A DNA stretch of 42,014 bases from an uncultured Collinsella sp. (lineage in GTDB: Bacteria > Actinomycetota > Coriobacteriia > Coriobacteriales > Coriobacteriaceae). How positions within the stretch are numbered: position 1 is the first letter of the stretch; each line of letters starts with the position of its first letter. The position numbers were made by a program, and so were the translations under genes. Below, in pieces: positions 34,554-42,014 of the stretch. The notes under the pieces are model-generated. The model worked only from the letters and a program-made list of their open reading frames with translations, ran no database searches and was not told where the DNA came from. The stretch covers positions 1 through 42,014 of the forward strand of contig USLK01000009.1 in NCBI GenBank assembly GCA_900555555.1, read 5' to 3'.

Positions 34554-35000
34554 TTATACCAGCTCCGGCAGGGTTCCAAACAATGATGCCCCAAAAAGGA
34601 ATAGCCAGGCAACGGTCACGAACGGCAAAAGCGGAAGCGAGCGCACACGCAGCGCCGTACCCGTCACGGCGAGGGCGAGCAATCCCGAAATAAACGATGA
34701 GACGCCGAGAACGGGATCGGCGATCATGAGGGTTGCCAGGCATTTGATATCCCCCATGCCCAAGCCGATCTCGCCATCATGGAAGCGGCGCCACACGGAT
34801 TCAAAAGCAACCAGGACGCCGCAGATCGCAAGCGCGGCGAACAATCGGCCCACAGCGACCCGTGGTCCCGAGCCGGCAAGCGATGAGGCCAGCGAAGTCG
34901 CGAGCATGCAGATCCAGAGCGACAGCGGATACCGTCGAGTTCGGGCATCGATACCGGCAGATACAAGAAGAAGTAGGCCGAACGCGAGCATCCCCACCAC
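34554..35000 (-). CDS. A24 family prepilin peptidase-like protein
   Basis: This 148-residue membrane protein has about four to five helices and the two catalytic Asp of A24 aspartic proteases: SAGIDARTRRYP (near 14-25) and the GxGD motif in GLGMGDIKCLATL (near 79-91). It lacks the N-terminal cysteine-rich methylase domain of full PilD. Such proteins process type IV pilin or competence pseudopilin leaders. No pilin or secretion gene lies in the window, so its substrate must be encoded elsewhere. The start is one of two adjacent GTG codons (35000 or 34997), with AAAGGGG upstream. It lies 27 bases before dgt and faces the plus-strand gene. Confidence 0.82.
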   Translation of the reverse strand: MVGMLAFGLLLLVSAGIDARTRRYPLSLWICMLATSLASSLAGSGPRVAVGRLFAALAICGVLVAFESVWRRFHDGEIGLGMGDIKCLATLMIADPVLGVSSFISGLLALAVTGTALRVRSLPLLPFVTVAWLFLFGASLFGTLPELV

Positions 35001-35057
35001 TCATGGACCCCTTTCGTAGAGACTTCACCGTGGCAGAGACTCTACCCAATCGGCAGG

Positions 35058-35063
35058 TATAAT
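35058..35063 (+). promoter_or_regulatory. -10 element of the lone plus-strand gene
   Basis: TATAAT, a perfect -10 hexamer, lies 35 bases before the ATG at 35098, in the 97-base divergent gap. No good -35 hexamer is found at the right distance. Confidence 0.5.
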
Positions 35064-35097
35064 GTCCGAGAAGAGAGAAATACCCCGAGGAGGGCCC

Positions 35098-35409
35098 ATG
35101 GATACCTCGTACACTCCACAAGCAGCAGATGCATCCCAACACGCGCCTATCATCCAAAGCGCAAGCGCGTCCACGGAGTGCCAGACGAACGATTCCAAAT
35201 TCGCCTACGTCCTCACCGCGAGCATATTAGGGGTTATCGCCCTGCTCGTCATAGCGGTCGTCCTTCTCATCTTTGCCATCGGCATCAGTCAGGTGGATAT
35301 CGACCCCCACGGCCTCGACAGCCGAGGAGACCGCAACGATTTCGGCTACTACGAGCAGTACGATGGCGACTTTTGGCCCGAAGAACCCTACGAGGATATC
35401 TGGATGTAG
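35098..35409 (+). CDS. small single-pass membrane protein of unknown function
   Basis: This is the only plus-strand gene I support in the window. I start at MDTSYTPQAA (103 residues) since GGAGG lies five bases upstream; an ATG 12 codons earlier overlaps the promoter. The N-terminus (about 45 residues) is polar and Ser/Gln-rich without a signal peptide. One membrane helix spans about 47-73 (YVLTASILGVIALLVIAVVL). The last 30 residues are very acidic and aromatic (FGYYEQYDGDFWPEEPYEDI). I do not recognise the family. It has its own promoter and a hairpin terminator shared with the converging glycosyltransferase gene. Confidence 0.75.
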   Translation: MDTSYTPQAADASQHAPIIQSASASTECQTNDSKFAYVLTASILGVIALLVIAVVLLIFAIGISQVDIDPHGLDSRGDRNDFGYYEQYDGDFWPEEPYEDIWM

Positions 35410-35412
35410 ACA

Positions 35413-35446
35413 AGCGCCTCGCCACACTGCCGTGACGAGGCGCTTT
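35413..35446 (+). terminator. hairpin between convergent genes, probable terminator
   Basis: A 9-bp perfect stem, AGCGCCTCG (35413-35421) with CGAGGCGCT (35436-35444), lies just past the plus-strand stop and eight bases before the glycosyltransferase stop. T-richness is modest on the plus side (TTTACTT) and poor on the minus side. It may serve both genes. Confidence 0.6.
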
Positions 35447-35451
35447 ACTTG

Positions 35452-36726
35452 CTATTTTGCCCCATCGAGTACCTGGTCGAGCGTGACGCTGACATCGTGC
35501 GGGGTGGGAACCCAGTCGACCTTGAGGAACAGCGCCGCGACGGCAAGCGGGATATAGGTGAACATAAACAGCGGGAACGTGAATAGATTGGTCACGATAC
35601 GCCATTTCTGCGGGCAATGGATATGCTTGATCTCGGTGATCGTCGTGGTAAGCCCCATCATGAAAAACGTGAGGTACATGTACCCAAGCGTGAAGATAAT
35701 CGACCCGATACACATCTCGAGCTCGCGGTCGGTTGCCAAGAAGCCGTGGCTCAACGCGCCCACAACCAAAAAGGTGCCGTTGGCGAGCACCGATATCAAC
35801 GTGAGCAGCATGCCGGGAGCGATCGTCATGAGAAGATCGTAGGCGGCGAATCTCCTAAAGCGCGTCATGGCCTTCACCAGGTGCCGACCATACGTAAAGA
35901 ATACCTGGTAAAAGCCCTTGGTCCAACGCATGCGCTGCTTGACGGATGCCGACAGCGTAAGCGGCTGCTCATCGTAGAACTCTGCCGGGGCATACCCGAT
36001 CTGAACACCATGCACCGCGCAGAACGTGGAGAACTGGATGTCCTCGGTCAACGTGTGGAAATCCCAGCCATGCATGCCCTCGACGATCTTGGCCGAAATG
36101 AGATAGCCCGAACCCGAGACCGCGCATGACGTTCCGCAGATCATGCGTGGGTTGTTGAGATAACGGGCCTCGCGGATAAACCATGTGGCATATGCGGAGG
36201 AGATCCAGGAGCTGCCGAAATTCTTCGAGTTGCGGTAGCTGGTTACAGCGAGGTAGCCCTGGTCGAAGGCATCGTTCATGATGCGGACATAATCGCGGGA
36301 AAGAAGGTTGTCGGCATCGAAGATAAAGTACCCCTCATACGTGTCGGGATACTCCTCCAAGATACGGTTGAAGCCGTAATCCATAACCCAGCTCTTGCCC
36401 TTGCGTGCGAGGTCGTTGCGCTCGTATACGATCGCCCCCGCGCGGCGCGCCTCGTCGGCGGTGTTGTCGGTGCAGGCATCGGCGACCACGAAGACATCGA
36501 TCAGCTCGGAGGGATAATCCTGGTCCTTGATTGATTTGACCAAGTTGGCGATCACGGCCTCCTCGTTGTGCGCGGCGATAAAGAAGGCGTACTTATGGAG
36601 CTTCTTGGCCTTGGGAAGTTCCACCTCGCCCTTGAACAGGCCGATGAAAAAGAAAACCACCTGGTACAGAAAACAGATTCCGAAGACCAGACCCAGAATC
36701 GAATTGAAGATGACGATGGGCGTCAT
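35452..36726 (-). CDS. membrane GT2 family glycosyltransferase
   Basis: This 424-residue protein is a polytopic family 2 glycosyltransferase of the processive type (cellulose/hyaluronan/PNAG synthase-like). One N-terminal helix pair lies near 5-30. The cytoplasmic GT-A domain shows FIAAHNEEAVI, VADACTDNT, the FDADN metal site, TEDIQF and the QxxRW motif as QRMRW. Three to four C-terminal helices follow (about 300-410). I start at MTPIVIF because GGGAGAG lies three bases upstream; the ATG four codons earlier lacks a site. The sugar and acceptor are unknown and no other exopolysaccharide gene is nearby. Confidence 0.88.
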   Translation of the reverse strand: MTPIVIFNSILGLVFGICFLYQVVFFFIGLFKGEVELPKAKKLHKYAFFIAAHNEEAVIANLVKSIKDQDYPSELIDVFVVADACTDNTADEARRAGAIVYERNDLARKGKSWVMDYGFNRILEEYPDTYEGYFIFDADNLLSRDYVRIMNDAFDQGYLAVTSYRNSKNFGSSWISSAYATWFIREARYLNNPRMICGTSCAVSGSGYLISAKIVEGMHGWDFHTLTEDIQFSTFCAVHGVQIGYAPAEFYDEQPLTLSASVKQRMRWTKGFYQVFFTYGRHLVKAMTRFRRFAAYDLLMTIAPGMLLTLISVLANGTFLVVGALSHGFLATDRELEMCIGSIIFTLGYMYLTFFMMGLTTTITEIKHIHCPQKWRIVTNLFTFPLFMFTYIPLAVAALFLKVDWVPTPHDVSVTLDQVLDGAK

Positions 36727-36778
36727 GAACTCTCCCATGAACGTCGGAAGCTAAACCTTATGAGTGTAGGACGAAAGC

Positions 36779-36821
36779 GGGGTGCGATGGTGTAGCCCCT
36801 GTGGGCTTTCCCTCGCACCCC
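36779..36821 (-). other. nested hairpin in the gap before the glycosyltransferase gene
   Basis: The outer arms GGGGTGCGA (36779-36787) and TCGCACCCC (36813-36821) pair perfectly. Between them is a second perfect stem, AGCCC/GGGCT (36794-36798 and 36803-36807). It sits 24 bases past the pseudouridine synthase stop on the minus strand. It has no T tract on either strand, so it may be a factor-assisted terminator, an mRNA stabiliser or a small RNA. Confidence 0.5.
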
Positions 36822-36845
36822 ATAGACCGATCGATATGATACGCG

Positions 36846-37862
36846 CTAATCCTCGAGCAACCCCAGTTGCGGAACTATCTCGTATCCCGCCTCGGTGCGG
36901 CCCATGGAACGGTCGCGCAGCTCATCGAGCGCGGCAGCGAAGTCCCACGGCAGCTCATCGCGACACTCAACCGTCTCCCCCGTCACCGGATGCTCGAAGC
37001 GAACGCGCCACGAATGAAGGAACTGGCGATCGAGATCGAGGTTGATGCGCTCGCTCCCCTTGCCGTACAGGGGATCGCCCACCAGAGGATGATGGATGTG
37101 GCGCATGTGCACGCGGATCTGATGCGTGCGGCCCGTATACAGGTGACATTCCACCAGGGTATAGCCCTCATCGCCACGCTGCGCCTCGAAGCGCTCGAGG
37201 ACCTTGAATGTGGTGATGGCCTGACGTGCAAACGGGTCGTCCGACACCGCCATCTTCACGCGATCGCGCGTGGACCGAGCAATGCCCGTGTTGATCGTTC
37301 CCTCGTCCATGGCGATCTGGCCGTGGCACAAGGCGATGTAGCGGCGGTCGAGCGTACGCGTGCGAATGAGATTCTGCAGCGCGCGCTGGGTGTCGTCGTC
37401 CTTTGCCGCGAGCATAAGACCCGACGTATCGCGGTCCAAGCGGTGCACGATACCCGGACGGTCCTCCCCCTGCACGGTGCCGAGATGGTCGATCCCGCAG
37501 TGATAGACCAACGCGTTGGCAAGGGTACCGTCCTCATGCCCGTGGGCTGGATGGCACACCAGGCCGCGTTGCTTGGACAGGACTATGAGGTAATCGTCCT
37601 CATAACGAATGTCCAAAGGAATGGCCTGCGGGATGATCTCGCCCGGCTCCCGCTGTTCCGGCAGTTCGACAGACACGCGGTCACCAGCCGATACCAGCTG
37701 TTTTTTTGATAGGCAGGTGACGCCGTTCACGCAAACGGCCCCGGCCTCGATCAGGTTGGCGCATGCAGAGCGCGAGGGGCAGATATCCTGCTTACCCAAA
37801 TATGCATCGAGACGATCGCCCGTCTGCTCCTCCTGAACGAGAAAATGCAGATCCGCCCCCAT
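36846..37862 (-). CDS. RluA family 23S rRNA pseudouridine synthase
   Basis: This 338-residue protein isomerises uridine to pseudouridine in rRNA. An S4 RNA-binding domain occupies residues about 12-75 (RLDAYLGKQ, SRSACANLIEAG). The catalytic domain has the signature HRLDRDTSGLM with the nucleophilic Asp (near 140), then GRTHQIRVHM and PLVGDPLYG. The sequence resembles the RluD group, but target sites cannot be read off. The ATG overlaps the lspA stop as TAATG, and the ileS-lspA-rluD order is common in Gram-positive bacteria. Confidence 0.94.
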   Translation of the reverse strand: MGADLHFLVQEEQTGDRLDAYLGKQDICPSRSACANLIEAGAVCVNGVTCLSKKQLVSAGDRVSVELPEQREPGEIIPQAIPLDIRYEDDYLIVLSKQRGLVCHPAHGHEDGTLANALVYHCGIDHLGTVQGEDRPGIVHRLDRDTSGLMLAAKDDDTQRALQNLIRTRTLDRRYIALCHGQIAMDEGTINTGIARSTRDRVKMAVSDDPFARQAITTFKVLERFEAQRGDEGYTLVECHLYTGRTHQIRVHMRHIHHPLVGDPLYGKGSERINLDLDRQFLHSWRVRFEHPVTGETVECRDELPWDFAAALDELRDRSMGRTEAGYEIVPQLGLLED

Positions 37863-38572
37863 TAACGACCACCCGCCTTTTTGTGCGAGGCGTTGCCGTT
37901 GGAAGATTTCGCCCCCTGCTCCGCCTGCGCGGCGGCACGTTCGTTGCGCTCACGGATCTTGCGCGCACGCTCGCCGTTGCGCTTGGCACGCCGTCGCGCC
38001 TCCTCCTCGTCGCGGCGGTTGAGCTCGGCCGTAGCATCGACCTTATTCGCCGGCGACAGGAACATGAAGCCGACCAGCGCGACCACGACGCCCACGGAGA
38101 TACCGATATCGGCCACGTTGAACACCGGGAAATCGAAGAACGACACGGCTATAAAGTCCGTCACGTACCCCAGGACAACGCGGTCGATAGCGTTGCCGAT
38201 GGCGCCGCCGCACACCATAGCAAGACCGATCGTCTCGACCTTGGAGACCGCGCGCGCCCGATACAGGTAGAGAGCCGTACCGGCCAGCACGAGCGCCGCC
38301 AGCAAGACGAACGTCATACCGTGGCCCTCACCCATACCAAAGGCAGCGCCGAAGTTCTGCACGTACTCAAAATGGAACAGGCCCGGGATGCCCTCGACGG
38401 AGGCCCCGCTCAAGGCGATCGTGTTGTTCACGATCGCCTTGGTGATGCGGTCGAGGCCCAGCACGGTGACGGCCGCAACCGTCACCGCCAAAGCGCGCCA
38501 AGCGCGCGAGGGCTCAAAGGCCTTCGCGCGCTCGGCGGCAGCTTGTTGATTGTTGGCTGCGGAGTTAGGCAT
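37862..38572 (-). CDS. lspA: lipoprotein signal peptidase II with a basic C-terminal tail
   Basis: LspA removes the signal peptide from lipid-modified prolipoproteins. Four helices are visible (about 25-45, 90-108, 116-130 and 155-172). The catalytic Asp pair lies in GGAIGNAIDRVVLG (near 130) and FNVADIGISVG (near 150), with the conserved Asn in VQNFGAAFG. The protein is long (236 residues, against 160-200 usual): about 60 extra residues at the C-terminus are charged and rich in Arg, Glu and Ala (EEARRRAKRNGERARK). It overlaps ileS by eight bases. Confidence 0.95.
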   Translation of the reverse strand: MPNSAANNQQAAAERAKAFEPSRAWRALAVTVAAVTVLGLDRITKAIVNNTIALSGASVEGIPGLFHFEYVQNFGAAFGMGEGHGMTFVLLAALVLAGTALYLYRARAVSKVETIGLAMVCGGAIGNAIDRVVLGYVTDFIAVSFFDFPVFNVADIGISVGVVVALVGFMFLSPANKVDATAELNRRDEEEARRRAKRNGERARKIRERNERAAAQAEQGAKSSNGNASHKKAGGR

Positions 38573-41396
38573 CAAGCGCCTCCGCGCAACGGTCGCACAC
38601 GCCCTCGTGCTCGCCGTGGGTGCCGGTGGACTCACGGAAATTCCAGCAGCGCTGGCAGCACGCGCCATGAGCGGCCTCGACCTCGGCGGTAAAGGCGTCG
38701 CCGCTCGCGAGCTCCACCTCGGACACGATGTAGAACTCGGCAAGGTCCACGGCCTTGTCGCCGGTGAGCAGCGCGTAAGCCTCGGCGGGTACCGTCGCCT
38801 TCACGCGGACCTGCTGGCTCTTGGTGAAGGCGCCATCGGCACGGGCGGCCTCGATGGCCCTGGTGACCACGCCGCGTAGCTCCAGGGAGGCCTCGAGAAC
38901 GCCAGCGTACTCGTTGGCCTGCTCCAGGGTGATGGGGCTCTTGTACCAATCGAGCAGGGCGCCGTACTCCTGATGGTCCACGCAGCCGGCCGGGGCATAA
39001 GCCATGGCCTCGTCCACCGTGTAGGACAGAATGGGCTGCAGGTCGCGCATGAGCATGGAGAGCAGCTCGGCGATCACTGTCTGGGCGCTGCGGCGCGCGT
39101 GGCTGGCGGTCTTCTCGCAGTACAGGCGGTCCTTGAGAGCGTCCAGGTACACGTTAGACAGCTCGGTGACCACGAAGTCGTACAGCGTGCGGTAAGCGCG
39201 GTTGAACTCGTAGCTCTCGTACGCGGAGTCGACCTCGGCCTGGACCTGGGTCAGGCGGGCGAGCATGAGCTTATCGAGCGGCATGAGGTCGTCGAAGGCC
39301 ACGCAGTCGGTCGCCGGGTCGAACTGCAGCGCAGCACCGTCCTCGCCCTCGCCATCGAACAGGACGGAGAGCAGGAAGCGCAGGGTGTTGCGGAAGCGGC
39401 GGTAGGCATCGGAGGTGCGGGCCAGGATCTCATGGTCGCACGCGACATCCACCGAGGTGTCCACCGAGGCGACCCACAGACGCACGATGTCGGCGCCCAT
39501 CTCGTCGCACACGGCGTTGGGGTCGATGACGTTACCCAGGGACTTGGACATCTTGCGGCCCTTGCCGTCCAGGGTGAAGCCCTGGGAGATGACGGCCTTG
39601 TAGGGCGCCACGCCGTTGGTGCCCACGGAAGTCAGCAACGAGGACTGGAACCAACCGCGGTGCTGGTCGGAGCCCTCGAGGTAGACATCAGCCGGATACT
39701 GCAGCTCGGGACGGTACTCGCAGACGGCCTTCCAGGACACGCCGGAATCCCACCAAACGTCCAGGATGTCGCGGTCGCACTTGAGGTGATGGCCGCCGCA
39801 CTTGGGGCACACGCAGGCCTCGCCCAGGTAGCTGGCCGGGTCATCGGTAAACCAGGCGTCGGAGCCCTTCTCGTGGAACAGCTTGATGACGGCGTCCAGG
39901 GTATCGTCGTTCATGACCTTCTCACCGCAGTCGGCGCAGGTGTAGGACGGAATCGGCACGCCCCAGTTGCGCTGGCGCGAGATGCACCAATCGGGACGCT
40001 GCTCCACCATGGCGCCGATGCGGTTGACGGCATGCCCCGGGTGCCATTCCACATGGTTGCGCACCTGGTCGATGGCCTGCTCGCGTAGTCCGGTCTTGTC
40101 CATGGAGACGAACCACTGGTCGGTGGCGCGGAACAGCACCGGCTGCTTACAGCGCCAGCAGTGTGGGTAGCTGTGGTTGATCTTGACCTCGGCCACCAGC
40201 ATGCCGCGGTCGCGCAGGAACTGGATGACGTGCGGGTTGGCCTCGTCGGTATCCATGCCCGAGAACGGGCCGCCGGTACCGAACTCGGTGCCGATGTAGA
40301 ACTTGCCGTCGTCGTCGACGGGCATGCAGATGTCCATGCCCTCCTTGACGCACACGTAGTAGTCGTCAACGCCGTGGCCCGGGGAGTTGTGGACGATACC
40401 GGTACCGTCCTCGACACCCACGTAGTCGGCGAGCAGCGCCACGCCCTCGACGCCGTCGAAGACCGGCTGCTTGTAATGCAGGTGATCGAGGACCTCGGCG
40501 GGGACCTCGTAGGGCTTGCCGTCGACCATGACCGGAGTGCACTCCCAGCCGGCGATGCCGCAGACCTTCTCGGCCAGGTCCTTGAGCATGATCTCGGCGC
40601 GGCCATCGTGCTCGATGGCGCAGTAGATGGCCTCGGGCTTGAGGGAGACCGCCTGGTCGGACGGGATGGTCCAGGGGGTGGTGGTCCAGATGATGAAGTC
40701 GACCGGGCCATCGAAGGACTCGAGGCCGGCGGGCTTGGAGGTGAGCTCGAAACGCACGTAGATGGACGGCGAGACCTCGTCGGAATACTCGATCTCGGCC
40801 TCGGCGAGCGCGGTGTGACAGTGCTTGCACCAGTGGACCGGCTTGTGGCCGCGATACACCATGCCCTTGTCGAACATGGCCTTGAAGACCTCGACATCGG
40901 CAGCGTCATGCTGGTGATAAAGCGTCAGGTAGGGGTTATCCCAATCGCCCAGGACGCCCAGGCGCTTGAATCCCTCGCGCTGCAGGTCGATGTTCTCGAC
41001 GGCGAACTTGTTACACAGCTCGCGGATCTTAGCGACCGGGGTGCTGTTGAACTTCTCGGTGCCGAGCTTCTCCTCGACCTTGTGCTCGATGGGCTGGCCA
41101 TGGCAATCCCAGCCGGGAACGAACGGGGTCTCGTAGCCCTGCATGGCCTTGTAGCGCAAGATCATGTCCTTGGCGATCTTGTTCATGGCGTGGCCCAGGT
41201 GGATCGGGCCGTTGGCGTACGGAGGACCGTCGTGCAGGACGAACTTGGTGTGTCCCTCATTCTTCTTGAGCAGCATTTCGTACACGTGGTTCTGCTGCCA
41301 GCGCTTCAGGCGCTCCGGCTCTCGCTGCGCCAAGGCCGCCCTCATGGGGAACTTGGTCTTGGGCAGGTTCATGGTCTTCTTGTACTCGTTACCCAC
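38565..41396 (-). CDS. ileS: isoleucyl-tRNA synthetase
   Basis: IleRS charges tRNA-Ile and edits valine. The class I signatures are PIHLGHAMN (HIGH motif, near residue 60) and GRKMSKSLGN (KMSKS). The editing domain includes WTTTPWTIPSDQA. The C-terminus ends in a zinc ribbon, CQRCWNF and CDRCAEAL. I chose GTG at 41394-41396 (943 residues) because GGAAGGGG lies five bases upstream; an ATG eight codons inside is the next option, and the ATG at 41426 overlaps the leader terminator. Expression is under a T-box leader upstream. Confidence 0.97.
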   Translation of the reverse strand: MGNEYKKTMNLPKTKFPMRAALAQREPERLKRWQQNHVYEMLLKKNEGHTKFVLHDGPPYANGPIHLGHAMNKIAKDMILRYKAMQGYETPFVPGWDCHGQPIEHKVEEKLGTEKFNSTPVAKIRELCNKFAVENIDLQREGFKRLGVLGDWDNPYLTLYHQHDAADVEVFKAMFDKGMVYRGHKPVHWCKHCHTALAEAEIEYSDEVSPSIYVRFELTSKPAGLESFDGPVDFIIWTTTPWTIPSDQAVSLKPEAIYCAIEHDGRAEIMLKDLAEKVCGIAGWECTPVMVDGKPYEVPAEVLDHLHYKQPVFDGVEGVALLADYVGVEDGTGIVHNSPGHGVDDYYVCVKEGMDICMPVDDDGKFYIGTEFGTGGPFSGMDTDEANPHVIQFLRDRGMLVAEVKINHSYPHCWRCKQPVLFRATDQWFVSMDKTGLREQAIDQVRNHVEWHPGHAVNRIGAMVEQRPDWCISRQRNWGVPIPSYTCADCGEKVMNDDTLDAVIKLFHEKGSDAWFTDDPASYLGEACVCPKCGGHHLKCDRDILDVWWDSGVSWKAVCEYRPELQYPADVYLEGSDQHRGWFQSSLLTSVGTNGVAPYKAVISQGFTLDGKGRKMSKSLGNVIDPNAVCDEMGADIVRLWVASVDTSVDVACDHEILARTSDAYRRFRNTLRFLLSVLFDGEGEDGAALQFDPATDCVAFDDLMPLDKLMLARLTQVQAEVDSAYESYEFNRAYRTLYDFVVTELSNVYLDALKDRLYCEKTASHARRSAQTVIAELLSMLMRDLQPILSYTVDEAMAYAPAGCVDHQEYGALLDWYKSPITLEQANEYAGVLEASLELRGVVTRAIEAARADGAFTKSQQVRVKATVPAEAYALLTGDKAVDLAEFYIVSEVELASGDAFTAEVEAAHGACCQRCWNFRESTGTHGEHEGVCDRCAEALDA

Positions 41397-41424
41397 GAAT
41401 ACCCCTTCCCGGTTTTGGACGCAC

Positions 41425-41716
41425 AAAAATAGGCGCCCGTCCCTACAAGCTGGGACGAAGCGCCTATATACACGCGAGGTGCCGCCTCACGTAGCGTTTC
41501 GCTGTACCACCCAGCTTAGGTTTGTGCCCGGCGGCACTCCCCCGATACTCGGCTGGTCTATGACGACGACCATCTCGGCACCGCCTACTGCGCGCAAAAC
41601 GCGGTTCGGGATGCAGCTCCGGGGTGATTTTCATGCGGACATGCGCGCTCGGCTCTCAGTTTTGCCGAACTCCCTGTAAGCACATGCGAACCGATTACTC
41701 GTCCCCATCAACGCCT
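41425..41716 (-). promoter_or_regulatory. isoleucine T-box riboswitch upstream of ileS
   Basis: The minus-strand leader carries a T-box core, GGGTGGTAC (41504-41512), inside AAGCTGGGTGGTACAGCG. AAGCTGGG (41510-41517) can pair perfectly with CCCAGCTT (41447-41454) to make the antiterminator. The same CCC is needed for the rival terminator: arms 41431-41443 and 41452-41465 (GGCGC and GTCCC blocks), then T5 at 41425-41429. A possible specifier ATC (41626-41628) lies in a purine-rich loop, and a GAGTA element near the 5' end fits Stem I. Uncharged tRNA-Ile should favour readthrough into ileS. Confidence 0.92.
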
Positions 41717-41723
41717 TTGGTAC

Positions 41724-41732
41724 ATGATAGCA
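41724..41732 (-). promoter_or_regulatory. extended -10 promoter of the ileS T-box leader
   Basis: The minus strand reads TGC then TATCAT, a TGn extended -10, which would start the transcript near 41716 and give a leader of about 290 to 320 bases. No convincing -35 is seen, as is normal for extended -10 promoters. Confidence 0.55.
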
Positions 41733-41739
41733 CGGTAAC

Positions 41740-42014
41740 GCGAGTCGCCCGACGCCGCAGCAGATGATACACACCCGCAACATCCGCTGTAACCCAAAAC
41801 GGCCGCTAGAAACGATGCAGCTCTTCTCCAGCTCACCGGCCTCCGAGGGGCGCCTCCCTCAGCGCTCCACCGGGCAAGCTCCCGCGCGACTATTCCTTAA
41901 CATTGCGGTCCTAAAACCAGTGATTCGTACAAAGCAATAAGCTCGATTGGTGCGATTTATTTAGGCTATGTCACAACAAACAGTTGATAAATAGCCATTT
42001 TTATAGGGGAGTAT
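41740..42014. other. 275-base region without a gene call
   Basis: From 41815 to 41895 the DNA is GC-rich with several inverted repeats, such as GAGGG/CCCTC at 41845-41849 and 41856-41860. From 41900 it turns AT-rich. A nested repeat at 41964-41996 pairs GGCTAT with ATAGCC around an inner CAAC/GTTG, and is followed by ATTTTTAT on the plus strand. I found no open frame with a ribosome binding site and no tRNA. It may hold a small RNA or the terminator of a gene outside the window. Confidence 0.3.

Noticed and set aside
41765..41893. Open frame on the minus strand upstream of the T-box
   Set aside because: It lacks a start with a ribosome binding site, has no family features, and runs into the leader promoter.
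1..42014. tRNA, rRNA, insertion sequences or phage genes
   Set aside because: I saw no cloverleaf, rRNA segment, transposase, integrase or terminal inverted repeat that I could support by eye.

Overview
The window is about 42 kb of a high-GC chromosome whose gene content and order point to an actinobacterium of the class Coriobacteriia, with a Collinsella-like gut genus as my best guess. This rests on protein style and synteny (recO-rpsO-pnp, aroK-aroB-peptidase-efp-Asp23-nusB-xseB-tlyA-nadK-recN, hemW-dnaJ-mtaB-phoH-ybeY-dgkA-era). I ran no database search. Every gene but one lies on the minus strand, so the window is best read from right to left.

Right end (42014 to 36.8 kb): a GC-rich, hairpin-prone stretch with no gene call, then a promoter and an isoleucine T-box leader with a transcription terminator. 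These precede ileS, lspA and a RluA-family pseudouridine synthase. A polytopic GT2 glycosyltransferase follows (36.7-35.5 kb). The only plus-strand gene, a small single-pass membrane protein (35.1-35.4 kb), converges on it.

35.0-28.8 kb: an A24 prepilin-peptidase-like protein, a dNTP triphosphohydrolase and rarA. Then comes a tightly overlapping stress module: a DUF948-like membrane coiled coil, a degenerate RsbW-like anti-sigma factor, a SigB/SigF-type sigma factor and an AI-2E-family membrane protein.

28.7-20.3 kb: alaS, ruvX, mltG, a YqeG-type HAD phosphatase, aroK, an AroB homologue that has lost its catalytic residues, an M24 peptidase and efp. An efp terminator closes this block.

20.2-5.0 kb: a long chain of short-gap or overlapping genes for translation, RNA and genome maintenance: Asp23, nusB, xseB, tlyA, nadK, recN, lepA, dusB, hemW, two J-proteins (one membrane-anchored), mtaB, phoH, ybeY, dgkA, era and recO. 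rpsO and pnp follow, each ending at a clear terminator, with a strongly folded pnp leader between them.

Left end (1.3 kb to 1): an AT-rich accessory patch unlike the rest. It holds a small secreted protein split by one in-frame stop, followed by two tandem paralogous four-helix membrane proteins, the second broken by a nonsense change and a frameshift. It resembles a decaying secreted-peptide/immunity locus, but that function is a guess.

The strongest candidates for something undescribed are the full-length AroB pseudoenzyme beside an intact aroK, the DnaJ whose C-terminal half is replaced by membrane helices, and the SigB-type operon whose anti-sigma factor lacks kinase residues.
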